Assembly: GCF_001477625.1 (NCBI RefSeq)
Contig: NZ_CP013692.1
Coordinates: 2,046,001-2,110,000, forward strand
From: Paucibacter sp. KCTC 42545
GTDB lineage: Bacteria > Pseudomonadota > Gammaproteobacteria > Burkholderiales > Burkholderiaceae_C
Length of the DNA stretch: 64,000 nucleotides
Reading direction: 5' to 3'
In this document: positions 36,701 to 45,568 of the stretch, piece after piece
Layout of the letters: the number at the start of each line of letters is the position of its first letter
How positions within the stretch are numbered: position 1 is the first letter of the stretch
Notes under the pieces: model-generated
The model's database searches: none
Told to the model about the DNA's origin: nothing
Seen by the model: only the letters and a program-made list of their open reading frames with translations
Translations under genes and position numbers: made by a program

Positions 36701-39479
36701 GGCACAGCTGCGCTCCCTCGGCACGGATCAAATCAATGCCCTGGGCACCGATCAGATAGCACAGCTCACCAGTGTGCAGATCCAAGCCCTGACGACGGCT
36801 CAGTTTGCCGGCATGGAGTCGGCCGACCTGAAGGCCCTGGCCACCGACCAAGCCAAGCTGCTCAGCTCGGCTCAAATCGGCGCCCTGGCTTCGGATCAGC
36901 TCAACAAGCTGGAGACCGAAGACTTTGCCCTGCTGACCACGGCAGCCCTGCGTGGCCTGACGTCCGACGGCATCCGTGCCCTGGTGTCTGACCAGATCAA
37001 TGCCTTGGGCTCGGCCCAGATCCAGTCGCTGACGACCCAGCAACTCAATGGCCTGGGCACCGATCAGGTCGCTGCGATGGAAACCGCCGATCTGCGCGCC
37101 TTGACCACGGCACAGATCCGTTCCCTGGCCACCGAGCAGCTCAACGCCATGGGCACCGATCAGATCAGCCAGCTGACCACAGCTCAGATCCAGTCCCTGA
37201 CGACGGCCCAGATGGCCGGGATGGAATCGGCCGACCTGAAGGCCCTGGCCACCGACCAGGCCAAGATCCTCAGCTCCGCTCAAATCGGCGCCCTGGCATC
37301 GGATCAGCTCAACAAGCTGGAGACCGAAGACTTCGCCTTGCTGAGCACGGCCGCCTTGCGTGGCTTGGGTTCGGACGGCATCCGTGCCCTGGTGTCTGAC
37401 CAGATCAACGCCCTGGGCTCGAACCAGATCCAGTCGCTGACCACTCAGCAACTCAAGGGGCTGGGCACCGATCAAGTCGCCTCGCTGGAAACCGCTGATC
37501 TGCGTGCCTTGACCACGGCGCAGATCCGCTCCTTGGCCACCGATCAGTTCAATGCTTTGGGCACGGACCAGATCGCTCAGCTGACCACGCTGCAGGTGCA
37601 AGCCCTGACGACGGCCCAGTTCGCTGGTATGGAGTCGGCCGACCTGAAGGCCCTGACCACCGATCAGGCCAAGATCCTTAGCTCCGCTCAGATCGGCGCC
37701 CTGGCCTCGGATCAGCTCAACAAGCTGGAGACCGAAGACTTTGCCCTGCTGAGCACGGCCGCCCTGCGTGGCCTGGGTTCGGACGGCATCCGTGCCCTGG
37801 TGTCTGACCAGATCAACGCCTTGGGCTCGAACCAGATCCAGTCGCTGACCACTCAGCAACTGAAGGGCCTGGGCACTGATCAGCTTGCCAGCTTGGAAAC
37901 CGCCGACCTGCGTGCCCTGACGACGGCTCAGATCCGCTCACTGGGTACCGATCAGTTGAATGCTCTGGCCTCCGACCAGATCGGCCAGCTGACCTCGGCG
38001 CAGATCCAAGCGCTCAGCACGGCTCAGTTTGCCGGTATGGAAACGGCTGACCTGAAGGCACTGGCCACCGACCAGTTCAAGCTACTCAGCTCGGCCCAAC
38101 TGTCTGTACTTGGCTCCGACCAGGTGCGAGCGCTGGAAACCGCAGACCTGAGCCAGCTGAGCACCAGTGCCCTGCGCGGATTCGGATCGGACCAGCTGGC
38201 CGCCTTCATCACCGATCAGATCGAGGGCCTCAGCACTGCACAAATTGCGTCTCTGAGCACCACGCAAATCCGCGGCATGACGAGTGAACACTTCCGGGTC
38301 ATGGAATCGGAGGACGTGCAGGCCTTGAGCACGGCACAAATCCGCGCCATCGCCACCGACCAGTTCTCCGCCCTGCACTCGGATCAGCTGACGGCGATGA
38401 GCAGCGCACAGCTGGCCGCGATCAACTCTGAGCAACTGCACACGCTGAGCTCGGAAGAGATTCGCGCCTTCGACAGCAGCGACATCAGCTACTTCAGCAC
38501 AGCGGCTCTGCGTGGCTTCACCAGCGACCAGATCCAGGCTCTGCAAACTGATGACATCAAGGCCTTGACCTCGGCCCAGTTCTCTACCTTCACGACGGAG
38601 CAGATCCACTCGCTGATCAGCGAGCAGATTGCCGGACTGGATGCGTCGGATATCAGCAAGCTCTCGATGACGCAGGCGACCTCCTTCGCCACCGAGGCGA
38701 TCAACGCCATGAGCAGCGATCAGCTCAATGCACTGGTCGCGGCCCAGGTCTCGCCCATCATCCTTGACCTGGACGGCAACGGTGTGGAGACCATCTCTGC
38801 CGACAAGGGCGTTACTTACGACCTCTTGGGCATGGGTGTCTGGCAGAAGTGGGGCTGGGTGGGCGGCAATGACGGCCTGCTGGTGCGCGATATCAACGGC
38901 GACGGCAAGATCAATGACGGCCGCGAGCTCTTCGGCGAAGGCACCCGCCTGGCCGATGGCTCACACGCCAAGGATGGCTACGCCGCGATGGCCGCGATGG
39001 ACAGCAACCATGACGGCAAGCTGGATGCCAAGGACAAGGACTTTGCCCAGCTGCAGGTTTGGGTGGATGGCAACCACGACGGCATCACCCAGGCCGGCGA
39101 GCTGAAGTCCCTGGACTCCCTGCATATTGCCAACCTGGATCTGCATGCCCAGACCTCGACGGCGGTCAACAACGGCAATCTGGTGGGCCTGGTCTCGGGT
39201 TATCAGGCGACGGATGGCAAGACGCACGATATGGCCGACGTCTGGTTCAGCCGCGACTCCAGCCAAGCGGCCACGACCACGGCGCCCACGGCCGTGACGG
39301 GCAGCGACGGAGCCAAGCTGCAGCTCAGCGATGTGCTGGTGCCGCCCGCCGAGGTGCCACTGCCAGGAGCGCCAAGTGCCGACAAGCTGACGCATCAGGC
39401 CATCGACGGCCCAGCGCTGATCAAGCACAAGAACCCAGGCGATGACGACGACCTGAGTCGCCACCTGCCTCTGATCTGA
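30768..39479 (+). CDS. Giant octapeptide-repeat protein 1 with C-terminal calcium-binding FrpC-like module
   Basis: This 2903-residue protein has no signal peptide, and I see no cysteine. From residue 8 to about 2663 it is an unbroken series of 332 octads of the form L-x-[TS]-x-[QD]-[LIF]-x-[ASG], for example LTTAQIRS or LGTDQINA. About a quarter of residues are Ser/Thr. Residues 280-2455 are 16 near-identical copies of a 17-octad unit. The C-terminal module starts [13 protein letters not shown] and holds further acidic loops (DINGDGKINDGRELFG, DSNHDGKLDAKD, DGNHDGITQAGEL), like the FrpC self-processing module. The preceding residue is Ser, not the scissile Asp. The tail is acidic and ends HLPLI. 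It is probably a type I-secreted surface or extracellular protein; no transporter is nearby. Function unknown. Confidence 0.85.
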   Translation: MPSIITSLSTDQIDGLTTATLRKLTSEDWAAFTSDQLKALTTEQTASLSTLAIKSLSSEQISFFETEDFAKFSTAAIQAFSANQIKGMTSEQAQALTTKQVSAFVTEHMAALESQDLKALGTEVFKVINSKQLGALTSDQLSKIETEDVAKLSTSALRGVTSDSLGAFGTDQINALLTNQIQALTTQQLKGMGTDQVAKLETEDLRALTTAQIRSLATDQFNALGTDQIAQLTTTQVQSLNTTQLAGMESADLKALATDQAKILSSAQVGALASDQLNKLETEDFALLSTAALRGLTSDGIRALVSDQINALGSAQIQSLTTQQLKGLGTDQVASMETADLRALTTVQLRSLGTDQFNALGTDQIGQLTNAQIQSLTTAQLAGMESADLKALATDQAKLLSSAQIGALASDQLNKLETEDFALLSTAALRGLTSDGIRALVSDQINSLGSNQIQSLTTQQLKGLGTDQVGSMETADLRALTTAQIRSLATDQFNALGTDQIGQLTTLQVQALTTAQFAGMESADLKALATDHAKILSSAQIGALASDQLNKLETEDFALLTTAALRGLGSDGIRALVSDQINALGSAQIQSLTTRQLDGLGTDQIAAMETADLRALTTVQIRSLGTDQINALGTDQIAQLTSAQIQALTTAQVAGMESADLKALATDQAKLLSSAQIGALASDQLNKLETEDFALLTTAALRGLSSDGIRALVSDQINALGSAQIQSLTTQQLKGLGTDQIAAMETADLRALTTAQIRSLGTDQINALGTDQISQLTTAQIQALTTAQMAGMESADLKALATDQAKILSSAQIGALASDQLNKLETEDFALLSTAALRGLTSDGIRALVSDQINALGSNQIQSLTTRQLDGLGTDQIASMESADLRALTTGQLRSLGTDQLNALGTDQIGQLTTTQIQAITTTQAAGIETTDIRALTTEQAKVLSSAQIAALASDQLSKMETEDFALLTTAALRGLGSDGIRALVSDQINALGSNQIQSLTTQQLKGLGTDQAASLETADLRALTTAQIRSLATDQFNALGTDQIAQLTTLQVQALTTAQFAGMESADLKALATDHAKILSSAQIGALASDQLNKLETEDFALLTTAALRGLGSDGIRALVSDQINALGSNQIQSLTTRQLDGLGTDQIAAMETADLRALTTAQIRSLGTDQINALGTDQIAQLTSAQIQALTTAQFAGMESADLKALATDQAKILSSAQIGALASDQLNKLETEDFALLTTAALRGLGSDGIRALVSDQINALGSNQIQSLTTQQLKGLGTDQVASLETADLRALTTAQIRSLATDQFNALGTDQIAQLTTLQVQALTTAQFAGMESADLKALATDQAKILSSAQIGALASDQLNKLETEDFALLSTAALRGLGSDGIRALVSDQINALGSNQIQALTTQQLKGLGTDQVASLETADLRALTTAQIRSLATDQFNALGTDQIAQLTTLQVQALTTAQFAGMESADLKALATDHAKILSSAQIGALASDQLNKLETEDFALLTTAALRGLGSDGIRALVSDQINALGSAQIQSLTTRQLDGLGTDQIAAMETADLRALTTAQIRSLGTDQINALGTDQIAQLTSAQIQALTTAQFAGMESADLKALATDQAKLLSSAQIGALASDQLNKLETEDFALLTTAALRGLGSDGIRALVSDQINALGSNQIQSLTTQQLKGLGTDQIASMETADLRALTTAQIRSLGTDQLNALGTDQISQLTTAQIQSLTTAQMAGMESADLKALATDQAKILSSAQIGALASDQLNKLETEDFALLSTAALRGLTSDGIRALVSDQINALGSNQIQSLTTQQLKGLGTDQVASLETADLRALTTAQIRSLATDQFNALGTDQIAQLTTLQVQALTTAQFAGMESADLKALATDHAKILSSAQIGALASDQLNKLETEDFALLTTAALRGLTSDGIRALVSDQINALGTAQIQSLTTQQLNGLGTDQIASMETADLRALTTAQLRSLGTDQINALGTDQIAQLTSVQIQALTTAQFAGMESADLKALATDQAKLLSSAQIGALASDQLNKLETEDFALLTTAALRGLTSDGIRALVSDQINALGSAQIQSLTTQQLNGLGTDQVAAMETADLRALTTAQIRSLATEQLNAMGTDQISQLTTAQIQSLTTAQMAGMESADLKALATDQAKILSSAQIGALASDQLNKLETEDFALLSTAALRGLGSDGIRALVSDQINALGSNQIQSLTTQQLKGLGTDQVASLETADLRALTTAQIRSLATDQFNALGTDQIAQLTTLQVQALTTAQFAGMESADLKALTTDQAKILSSAQIGALASDQLNKLETEDFALLSTAALRGLGSDGIRALVSDQINALGSNQIQSLTTQQLKGLGTDQLASLETADLRALTTAQIRSLGTDQLNALASDQIGQLTSAQIQALSTAQFAGMETADLKALATDQFKLLSSAQLSVLGSDQVRALETADLSQLSTSALRGFGSDQLAAFITDQIEGLSTAQIASLSTTQIRGMTSEHFRVMESEDVQALSTAQIRAIATDQFSALHSDQLTAMSSAQLAAINSEQLHTLSSEEIRAFDSSDISYFSTAALRGFTSDQIQALQTDDIKALTSAQFSTFTTEQIHSLISEQIAGLDASDISKLSMTQATSFATEAINAMSSDQLNALVAAQVSPIILDLDGNGVETISADKGVTYDLLGMGVWQKWGWVGGNDGLLVRDINGDGKINDGRELFGEGTRLADGSHAKDGYAAMAAMDSNHDGKLDAKDKDFAQLQVWVDGNHDGITQAGELKSLDSLHIANLDLHAQTSTAVNNGNLVGLVSGYQATDGKTHDMADVWFSRDSSQAATTTAPTAVTGSDGAKLQLSDVLVPPAEVPLPGAPSADKLTHQAIDGPALIKHKNPGDDDDLSRHLPLI
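31605..38132. repeat. 16 tandem copies of a 408-bp (136-codon) unit
   Basis: The landmark LETEDFAL recurs every 408 bp from 31605 to 37725, 16 times, with no insertion or deletion (spacing checked at 31608, 32016 and 37728: 6120 bp is exactly 15 x 408). Each unit is 17 octads of 24 bp. Protein copies are nearly identical while many third positions differ. Copies fall into classes by two marker octads, and the order contains the triplet A-B-C three times (copies 2-4, 9-11, 12-14), so there is a third level of about 1224 bp. Degenerate copies in the same register flank both ends. Confidence 0.95.
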
Positions 39480-39490
39480 GTTTGATCGAC

Positions 39491-39531
39491 GACAAATCCG
39501 GATGCATCGTGAACGATGCATCCGGTTTGTC
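39491..39531 (+). terminator. Strong intrinsic terminator after giant gene 1
   Basis: Twelve-base arms (39498-39509 and 39514-39525) with a 4-base loop extend outward by GACAAA/TTTGTC with one bulged base. This gives a stem of about 18 pairs that starts 12 bp after the stop codon. The short U tract lies within the stem edge. It should separate transcription of giant gene 1 from giant gene 2. Confidence 0.8.
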
Positions 39532-39687
39532 CACTTTGTGAGGCCCTGTTTGAACGAGAGCCAAGCGCCGCCACCTAATATCCCAGCCAAGCGTCGCGCC
39601 TACCCCAGGGCGAGCGCGCCGCTGGGTTTGAACCCTTGTCCTTTTGCAATGCTGCTGCCGGCTCCAGCCTGATCAAGCAGAACAGCC

Positions 39688-42600
39688 ATGGCCACCTCCG
39701 TCCCCACACCACCGAGCCCCGAAGAGCTTGCTCAAATGAGCACGCAGGCCCTCGCCAAGCTCAGTCCGGCTGTGTGGGCGCAGTTCACCCCTGACCATAT
39801 TGCGGCGCTGAGTTATGAGCAGGCCCTGTCCTTGAAGGCGGGGGCGTTCAAATCTTTGCCCGCCAGCTTGATGTCGGCCTTTTCAGTCGAACAGCTGCAA
39901 GCCCTCACCCCCACCGTCTTCAAGGCGCTCAATACGGCCCAGTTGGGCGCATTGACCCTGGACCAGTTTTCTCAGCTGCTGCCCGAGCAGGTCGGCAGCC
40001 TGCAGTCCAAACAATTTCCGGGCATACGTGCCGAGCAATTTGAGGTCTTGGGCGTGGACCAGTTGGTGCAGCTCAATCCCGCTCAGCTCAAGGGCATGTC
40101 CACCAGCCTGTTGGCGGTAATCGCACCCAACGAGCTCAGCGAACTGAGCACCAAGTTCATTTCCAGCCTCTCCGGTGGCCAACTGAGCTCCCTGGCGCCC
40201 GAACAAATCACCGCCTTGACGGTGGACCAAATCGGCAGTCTCAACGGCAGCCACGGCAGTGCGCTGAAGGCGACACTGCTCGCCACCTTGGCGCCGGAAG
40301 CCTTGCAAAACCTGTCCTCCGCGGCCATCCGAGCCATCAGCGGCGCCACCTTGCGCGAACTGCCGGCTGAGCTGCTGCAGACCTTCGCCAGCGGCCAAAT
40401 TCGAGCCCTGAGCACCGGTCAGATCAGCAGCCTGGGTAGCGCTGGCATCGACGCCCTGAGCAGCGATCAAATCCCTGCCCTGAGCACGGCGCAACTCAAA
40501 AGCCTCAGCACCAGCCAACTGGGCGTGCTCACCACCAGCGATTTTGAGCAGCTGGGCACCAAGGCCTTGCAGGGCTTTAGCGCCAAGCAGCTGGGCGTGC
40601 TGCAGTCGGACCAGCTCGGCGGGCTCAGCGGCGCCCAACTCGGCGTGCTGACCTCCGCCCAAGCCATGGGGCTCAAGTCGGATCAGCTGCAAATGCTGAC
40701 CAGCGATGCCTTGCCCGGCTTGTCCACCGGCGCGATCCGTGGCCTGACGCTCAGTGCCTTGCAAGGCCTGGTCAGCGATCAAGTAGGCTCGCTGGCCACC
40801 CGCCAGATCGCCTCATTCAGCTCCCGTCAGTTTGCGGTGCTGGACAGCGCGGACCTGATGGCCATGAGCACCCAGCAGTTCCGCAGCCTCAGCTCCGCCC
40901 AGCTCGTGGCCCTGAGCAGCCGTCAGATCGGCGCCCTGGAAACCGAAGACGTGGCCGCCATCAGCAGCGCCGGCATACGCGCACTCAGCGGCAATACACT
41001 CAATGCCTTGGCCAGCGATCAGCTGCAGGCCCTGGTCACCGCCCAGATCGCGGCATTGAGTTCGGCCCAAGTCTCCGCGCTGAGCAGCAAGCAGCTGAGC
41101 CTGATGGAGACCGAGGATCTGCGCAGCCTGAGCACGACGGCCCTGCAATCCTTGCGCAGCACCCAGCTGAGCGCACTGAGCAGCGATCAGTGGCAAAGCC
41201 TGTCCACCGTACAAATTCGATCACTGAGCACCGATCAAATTCAGTGGCTCAGTACCGAGCAGCTCAATCTGATGAGCACCTTGCAGATGGCTGCGCTCAG
41301 CTCCAAGCAATTGCAAGCGCTCAGCGCCAATCAACTGGCCCATCTGGAGACCGACGACTTTGCCGCGCTGTCAACCGCCGCTTTCAAGTCGCTCACCGGG
41401 GAGCAACTGCATTCGCTGGATCCTAATCTCTTGCGCGTGCTGAGCAGCAGCCAAGCTGCGATTCTGAGCTCGGCCCAGATTGCTGGACTGAGCTCCGAGC
41501 AGTTCGTGCAGATCGGCAGCGAAGCCTTGCAGGCCTTCAGCAGTGGTGCTATTCGAGGCTTGCAAGCCACCCAGCTGCACCAGTTGACCGAGGCTCAGGT
41601 GCAAATGCTGAGTTCACGCCAGTTGATGGCGCTGAGTTCGGAGCAAATCGCAGCGCTGCGCATCGATCAGCTCATCGCCCTGGGTACCGAGCAATGGGCG
41701 GCCCTGGGTTCACAGCAGGTGGCAGGCCTGAGCCCTGAGCGCATTGACGAGCTGAGCATGCAGTCCCTCAATGCCTTGAGCAGCGCCGGGCTGCGAGCTT
41801 TGTCGGCCGCCCAGGTCGATGCCTTGACCGTTGACCAATGGGGTGCCATCAGCTCGCGCCAGATGGCCTTGATGAGCTCACAGCAATTGGCCAAGGTGGG
41901 TACCGACGAGATGTGGGCCCTGCCGGTTGATGCCTTGTTGGCCATCAGCACCGCCGCCATCCGGGGACTCACCTCCAGCCAACTGGCCAATATCGACCTG
42001 AGCCAGGCGGCGACCCTGACTACCGCCCAAATTGCTGCGCTGAGCAGCCAGCAGCTGGGCCAACTCAGCACCGACGCCATCCAGGTCATGCTGAGCGAGC
42101 AATTCAGCGTCTTGAGTGATAAGCAGCTGATGGGCCTGAGCACCCAACAAGTCGCCGCCATGGAGCTGGCCGATGTGGCCGCCCTGGGGGCGCGCGGCGT
42201 GCGAGCCCTGTCGGCGAAGCAACTTGCCGCCATGACGCTGGATCAGCTGACCGGGCTCAACAGCGCGCAGGTCGCGGGCCTGGGCACCTCACAACTCGCC
42301 CTGCTCAGTTCGGATCAAATCATGGCCATCGTGGCCGACGATCTGGCCGCCATGTCCACGGCCGCCTTGCGCGCTCTGTCAACCGCTCAGTTCGCGGCCT
42401 TTGGCGCGGCGGAACTGGTGCAGCTCAACAGTGCCCAGCTCGCCACGCTGGGCTCGGTGCAGCTGGCTGCCATCAGCACGGATGAGATCGCCCAGCTGCT
42501 GCCCCAGCAATTCGCCGCCCTGAACGCCGATCAGCTGCGCTTTCTCGACAGCGCACAACTGACAGCCATCAGCGCAGATGGCCTGGCCGCCATCAGCAGC

Positions 42601-45009
42601 CAGGCCTTGCGCGGCTTGAGCAGCGTCCAGCTGCGCCAGCTCAATAGCGAGCAGTTCGCCTCACTCAACAGCCAGCAACTGCAATCACTCAATAGCGAGC
42701 AGCTGCGCAGCCTGGAAACCAATGACTTGGTGGCGCTGACCGAAGCGCAATGGGCGGTGATGGGCTCGACCCAGCTCAATGGTTTGAGTTCGGCCCAGAT
42801 CGCCAGCATTGAACTCGTGGACATTGCCGCCATCAGCAGCAATGCCTTGCGCGGCTGGTCCACCGCCGGATTGGATGCCTTGCAAAGTGATCAGGTGGCC
42901 ACCCTCACGGCGCAACAAGTGGGTGTTTTGCAGGCCAATCAGATGGCCGGGCTGAACAGCGCCGACATCGCCCTGCTGTCGGCGGAAGGCATGGGCTTGC
43001 TCAGCAGCAAGTCCATCCAGGCCTTGAACAGCAGCCAGGTGCATGCACTTAATGGCGCGCAGGTCCAGGCCCTGAGCAGCGAACAGATCCGCGCCATCAG
43101 CACCTTGGCGGTGGGCAATTTGTCCAGCGAGGCGGTGCTGGCACTGGCCACGGAGCAGATCGCGGCCTTGAGCACGGCTCAGCTGCGCGCCCTTAGCAGC
43201 GAGGAGCTGCAGCTGTTTTCCCAGCAACAACTCCACAGTTTGGAATCCGACCAGATTCGCGGCCTGGGTTCGCGCCAACTCAGCATGCTGGCCAGCGAGC
43301 AATTTGCCCTGCTGGCCAGCGAACAGCTGAGTCTGCTGAGCAGCGCACAAATTCGCGGCCTCGCCAGCGAGGACATCACGGCACTGAGCCCCTTGCAGCT
43401 GCAGGCCTTAAGCACCGGCGCGCTTGCTGGCATGAGCACCGTGCAAATCGCCAGCTTGAGCGGCGCGCAGGTCGAGGGCCTGAGCACGCTGCAGATTCGC
43501 TCACTGTCCTCCCTGGCCCTCAACGGCTTGAGCACCGAGGCCTTTGATGCCTTGGGCTCCGAGCAAATTGCCGCCCTCAGCAGCGCGCAACTGGCGCGCC
43601 TGAGCACCGAAAACATCTCTTTGCTGGCAGGCAGCGATATGCACGCCATGCTGAGCGAATCCCTGCGCGCCTTCAGCAGCTTGCAACTCGGCGCCTTCAG
43701 CACCGAAGCCATTGCTGAGCTGAGTCAGGCGCAGATGAGTGCCCTGAGCAGCCGCCAAGCGGGCGGATTCAAGCTCGCCCAATTGGCCGCCATCGAGACC
43801 GAAGACATCGTGGCGCTGAGCACCTCCGTCTTGCAGTCACTCAGCACCAACCAACTCAATGCCTTCACCACGGATCAGTTCGGCGCCCTGCTGACCCAGC
43901 AGTTGAACGGCCTCAGCAGCAAGCAAATTCGCTCCCTGGAGACCGAAGACATAGCCGCCTTGCAGACTTGGCAGATCGCCGGGCTGAATTCCCGCAGCAT
44001 CGCCGCGCTGAGCACCGATCAAATCCGCGCGCTGGAAACCGAGGACATCGCCGCCCTCAGCTCGGCCCAGCTGCGCGCCTGGAGCACGGCTCAGATTCAC
44101 GCACTGCTGACGGAGCAGATCCAGGGCCTGGAATCGCAGGACATCGCCAGCCTGAATATGCAGCAGGTGCACGCCTTCAGCACCGAGCAAATCGCGGCCA
44201 TGAGCGCCAACCAGGTGGACGCCTTGTTTGCGGCCACACCCATCGTCTTGGATCTGGACGGCAATGGCGTTCACACCACCGCCGCCGCCCAAGGCGTGCA
44301 GTTCGACCTCAATGCCACCGGCAAGAGCCAGCAATGGGGCTGGACCGATGGCAAGGACGGTTTGTTGGTGATGGACCGCAACCACAACGGGCAGATCGAC
44401 AACGGCGCCGAGCTCTTCGGCAGCGGCGTGCATTTGGCCGATGGCAAACGCGCGGGCGACGGCTATGCCGCCATGCGCAGCCTGGACAGCAATGGTGACG
44501 GAGTGCTGGACACACACGACGCGGCCTTCGCCGACCTGCGCGTCTGGGTAGACCGCAACCGCGATGGCTTGAGCGCAGCGGCAGAGCTGCTCAACCTGTC
44601 TGAGCTGAACATCGTCTCGCTGGACTTGCATGCCCAAAAGAGTAGCCAAATGGATGCGGGCAATCTGATCGGCCTGGTGTCCGGCTACACCTTGGCCGAC
44701 GGCAGCCAGAAGCTCATGGCCGATGTCTGGTTCGCCAAAAACACGCCCGGGGATGTGCCGCTGGCCCAGGAGATCGCCACTCATGGCGAGCACGATGCCG
44801 CCCAGCCTGGGGCGGCCAACGCAAACACCCCGCTGCCCAATCTGCAGGATCTATTGGTGGCTGCCGATCAAAGCCTGCCGGCCTCACTGAGCCAGGCGGC
44901 CCCGACCGCGCAGGCCCAGGCGGCGGATCCAGACACCCTTCTGCGTCAGGCGCTTGCACACCGCCGACCCGCCCATGAAGATGGCGACCCCTGGTTGCCG
45001 CTGATCTAA
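39688..45009 (+). CDS. Giant octapeptide-repeat protein 2, paralogue of the preceding gene
   Basis: This 1773-residue protein has the same design: no signal peptide, no cysteine seen, about 187-188 octads from residue 17 to about 1516, then the same C-terminal module ([54 protein letters not shown]) and the same end, WLPLI. Here the octads are diverged and there is no homogeneous 408-bp array. Acidic octads still recur at multiples of 17 octads. The first repeats align with those of protein 1 (LSPAVWAQF against LTSEDWAAF), so the two arose by tandem duplication. Thr, not Asp, precedes the module's Pro. Likely secreted; function unknown. Confidence 0.85.
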   Translation: MATSVPTPPSPEELAQMSTQALAKLSPAVWAQFTPDHIAALSYEQALSLKAGAFKSLPASLMSAFSVEQLQALTPTVFKALNTAQLGALTLDQFSQLLPEQVGSLQSKQFPGIRAEQFEVLGVDQLVQLNPAQLKGMSTSLLAVIAPNELSELSTKFISSLSGGQLSSLAPEQITALTVDQIGSLNGSHGSALKATLLATLAPEALQNLSSAAIRAISGATLRELPAELLQTFASGQIRALSTGQISSLGSAGIDALSSDQIPALSTAQLKSLSTSQLGVLTTSDFEQLGTKALQGFSAKQLGVLQSDQLGGLSGAQLGVLTSAQAMGLKSDQLQMLTSDALPGLSTGAIRGLTLSALQGLVSDQVGSLATRQIASFSSRQFAVLDSADLMAMSTQQFRSLSSAQLVALSSRQIGALETEDVAAISSAGIRALSGNTLNALASDQLQALVTAQIAALSSAQVSALSSKQLSLMETEDLRSLSTTALQSLRSTQLSALSSDQWQSLSTVQIRSLSTDQIQWLSTEQLNLMSTLQMAALSSKQLQALSANQLAHLETDDFAALSTAAFKSLTGEQLHSLDPNLLRVLSSSQAAILSSAQIAGLSSEQFVQIGSEALQAFSSGAIRGLQATQLHQLTEAQVQMLSSRQLMALSSEQIAALRIDQLIALGTEQWAALGSQQVAGLSPERIDELSMQSLNALSSAGLRALSAAQVDALTVDQWGAISSRQMALMSSQQLAKVGTDEMWALPVDALLAISTAAIRGLTSSQLANIDLSQAATLTTAQIAALSSQQLGQLSTDAIQVMLSEQFSVLSDKQLMGLSTQQVAAMELADVAALGARGVRALSAKQLAAMTLDQLTGLNSAQVAGLGTSQLALLSSDQIMAIVADDLAAMSTAALRALSTAQFAAFGAAELVQLNSAQLATLGSVQLAAISTDEIAQLLPQQFAALNADQLRFLDSAQLTAISADGLAAISSQALRGLSSVQLRQLNSEQFASLNSQQLQSLNSEQLRSLETNDLVALTEAQWAVMGSTQLNGLSSAQIASIELVDIAAISSNALRGWSTAGLDALQSDQVATLTAQQVGVLQANQMAGLNSADIALLSAEGMGLLSSKSIQALNSSQVHALNGAQVQALSSEQIRAISTLAVGNLSSEAVLALATEQIAALSTAQLRALSSEELQLFSQQQLHSLESDQIRGLGSRQLSMLASEQFALLASEQLSLLSSAQIRGLASEDITALSPLQLQALSTGALAGMSTVQIASLSGAQVEGLSTLQIRSLSSLALNGLSTEAFDALGSEQIAALSSAQLARLSTENISLLAGSDMHAMLSESLRAFSSLQLGAFSTEAIAELSQAQMSALSSRQAGGFKLAQLAAIETEDIVALSTSVLQSLSTNQLNAFTTDQFGALLTQQLNGLSSKQIRSLETEDIAALQTWQIAGLNSRSIAALSTDQIRALETEDIAALSSAQLRAWSTAQIHALLTEQIQGLESQDIASLNMQQVHAFSTEQIAAMSANQVDALFAATPIVLDLDGNGVHTTAAAQGVQFDLNATGKSQQWGWTDGKDGLLVMDRNHNGQIDNGAELFGSGVHLADGKRAGDGYAAMRSLDSNGDGVLDTHDAAFADLRVWVDRNRDGLSAAAELLNLSELNIVSLDLHAQKSSQMDAGNLIGLVSGYTLADGSQKLMADVWFAKNTPGDVPLAQEIATHGEHDAAQPGAANANTPLPNLQDLLVAADQSLPASLSQAAPTAQAQAADPDTLLRQALAHRRPAHEDGDPWLPLI
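39736..44223. repeat. Diverged octad repeat tract in giant gene 2
   Basis: About 187 units of 24 bp run in constant phase (octads begin at residues 17, 25 and 33, and still at 1505), without net insertion or deletion. Consensus is L-[ST]-[ST]-x-Q-[LIV]-x-[AS], with Ser favoured over the Thr of protein 1. Nucleotide similarity between units is low, so this is an old expansion compared with the 408-bp array next door. Confidence 0.85.
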
Positions 45010-45061
45010 GCGCAACACAGGCTTCGCCGGAAATGCAGGCAGGCATGGGTATGCTAGCCAT

Positions 45062-45568
45062 ATGAGCGAACAGAACGACGCCCCCAAGATTCACGCCCTG
45101 GCCGATGTGGCCAGCCCCCATATCGGCCCGCGCACCCGCATCTGGCAGTTTTGCGTGGTGCTGGCAGGTGCCCGCATCGGCGCGGACTGCAATATCAACG
45201 CGCAGGTGTTGATTGAAAACGAGGTCGTGATCGGGGATCGGGTCACCGTCAAGAGCGGCGTGCAGTTATGGGACGGCCTGCGGGTGGAGGACGATGTCTT
45301 CATCGGCCCCAACGCCACTTTCACCAATGACCGCACACCGCGCTCACGCCAGTACCCGGCCGAGTTTCAAACCATCACGCTGGAGCGTGGCGCCTCCATC
45401 GGGGCCAATGCCACCATTCTGGGCGGGGTGCGTATCGGGGCTGGCGCCATGATTGGCGCCGGTAGCGTGGTCACACGCGATGTGCCGCCGGGCGAGCTTT
45501 GGGTGGGCAATCCGGCGCGCAGCCGGGGCCCGGCGCCGGCACCTTGGGTGAAAAGCGAAGAGGCTTAA
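45062..45568 (+). CDS. Left-handed beta-helix acyltransferase (FdtC/WbpD-like)
   Basis: This is a 168-residue hexapeptide-repeat acyltransferase, with repeats such as [20 protein letters not shown] and [17 protein letters not shown] and the usual WVGNPAR ending. Close relatives N-acetylate a 3-amino sugar nucleotide such as dTDP-3-amino-3,6-dideoxyhexose or UDP-GlcNAc3NA. It is convergent with, and overlaps by 4 bp, the aminotransferase gene that would make such a 3-amino sugar. It closely resembles the N-terminal domain of the fusion protein at 46697, so the island has two such acyltransferases. It starts 52 bp after giant gene 2, with no terminator seen between. Confidence 0.85.
   Translation: MSEQNDAPKIHALADVASPHIGPRTRIWQFCVVLAGARIGADCNINAQVLIENEVVIGDRVTVKSGVQLWDGLRVEDDVFIGPNATFTNDRTPRSRQYPAEFQTITLERGASIGANATILGGVRIGAGAMIGAGSVVTRDVPPGELWVGNPARSRGPAPAPWVKSEEA

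Noticed and set aside
35379..37859. Long minus-strand open frame of 826 codons, and several shorter ones, opposite giant gene 1
   Set aside because: They are a by-product of the 24-bp repeat: one stop-free antisense frame repeats with the array. They lack ribosome-binding sites and their ends follow the array, not a domain.
31605..38132. Repeat array as a CRISPR locus or mobile element
   Set aside because: Units are contiguous 408-bp coding repeats without spacers, terminal inverted repeats or transposase; the frame is open throughout.
39491..39531. Inverted repeat as the end of an insertion sequence
   Set aside because: The arms are 4 bases apart and directly follow a stop codon, which is the form of a terminator; no partner end or transposase is present.
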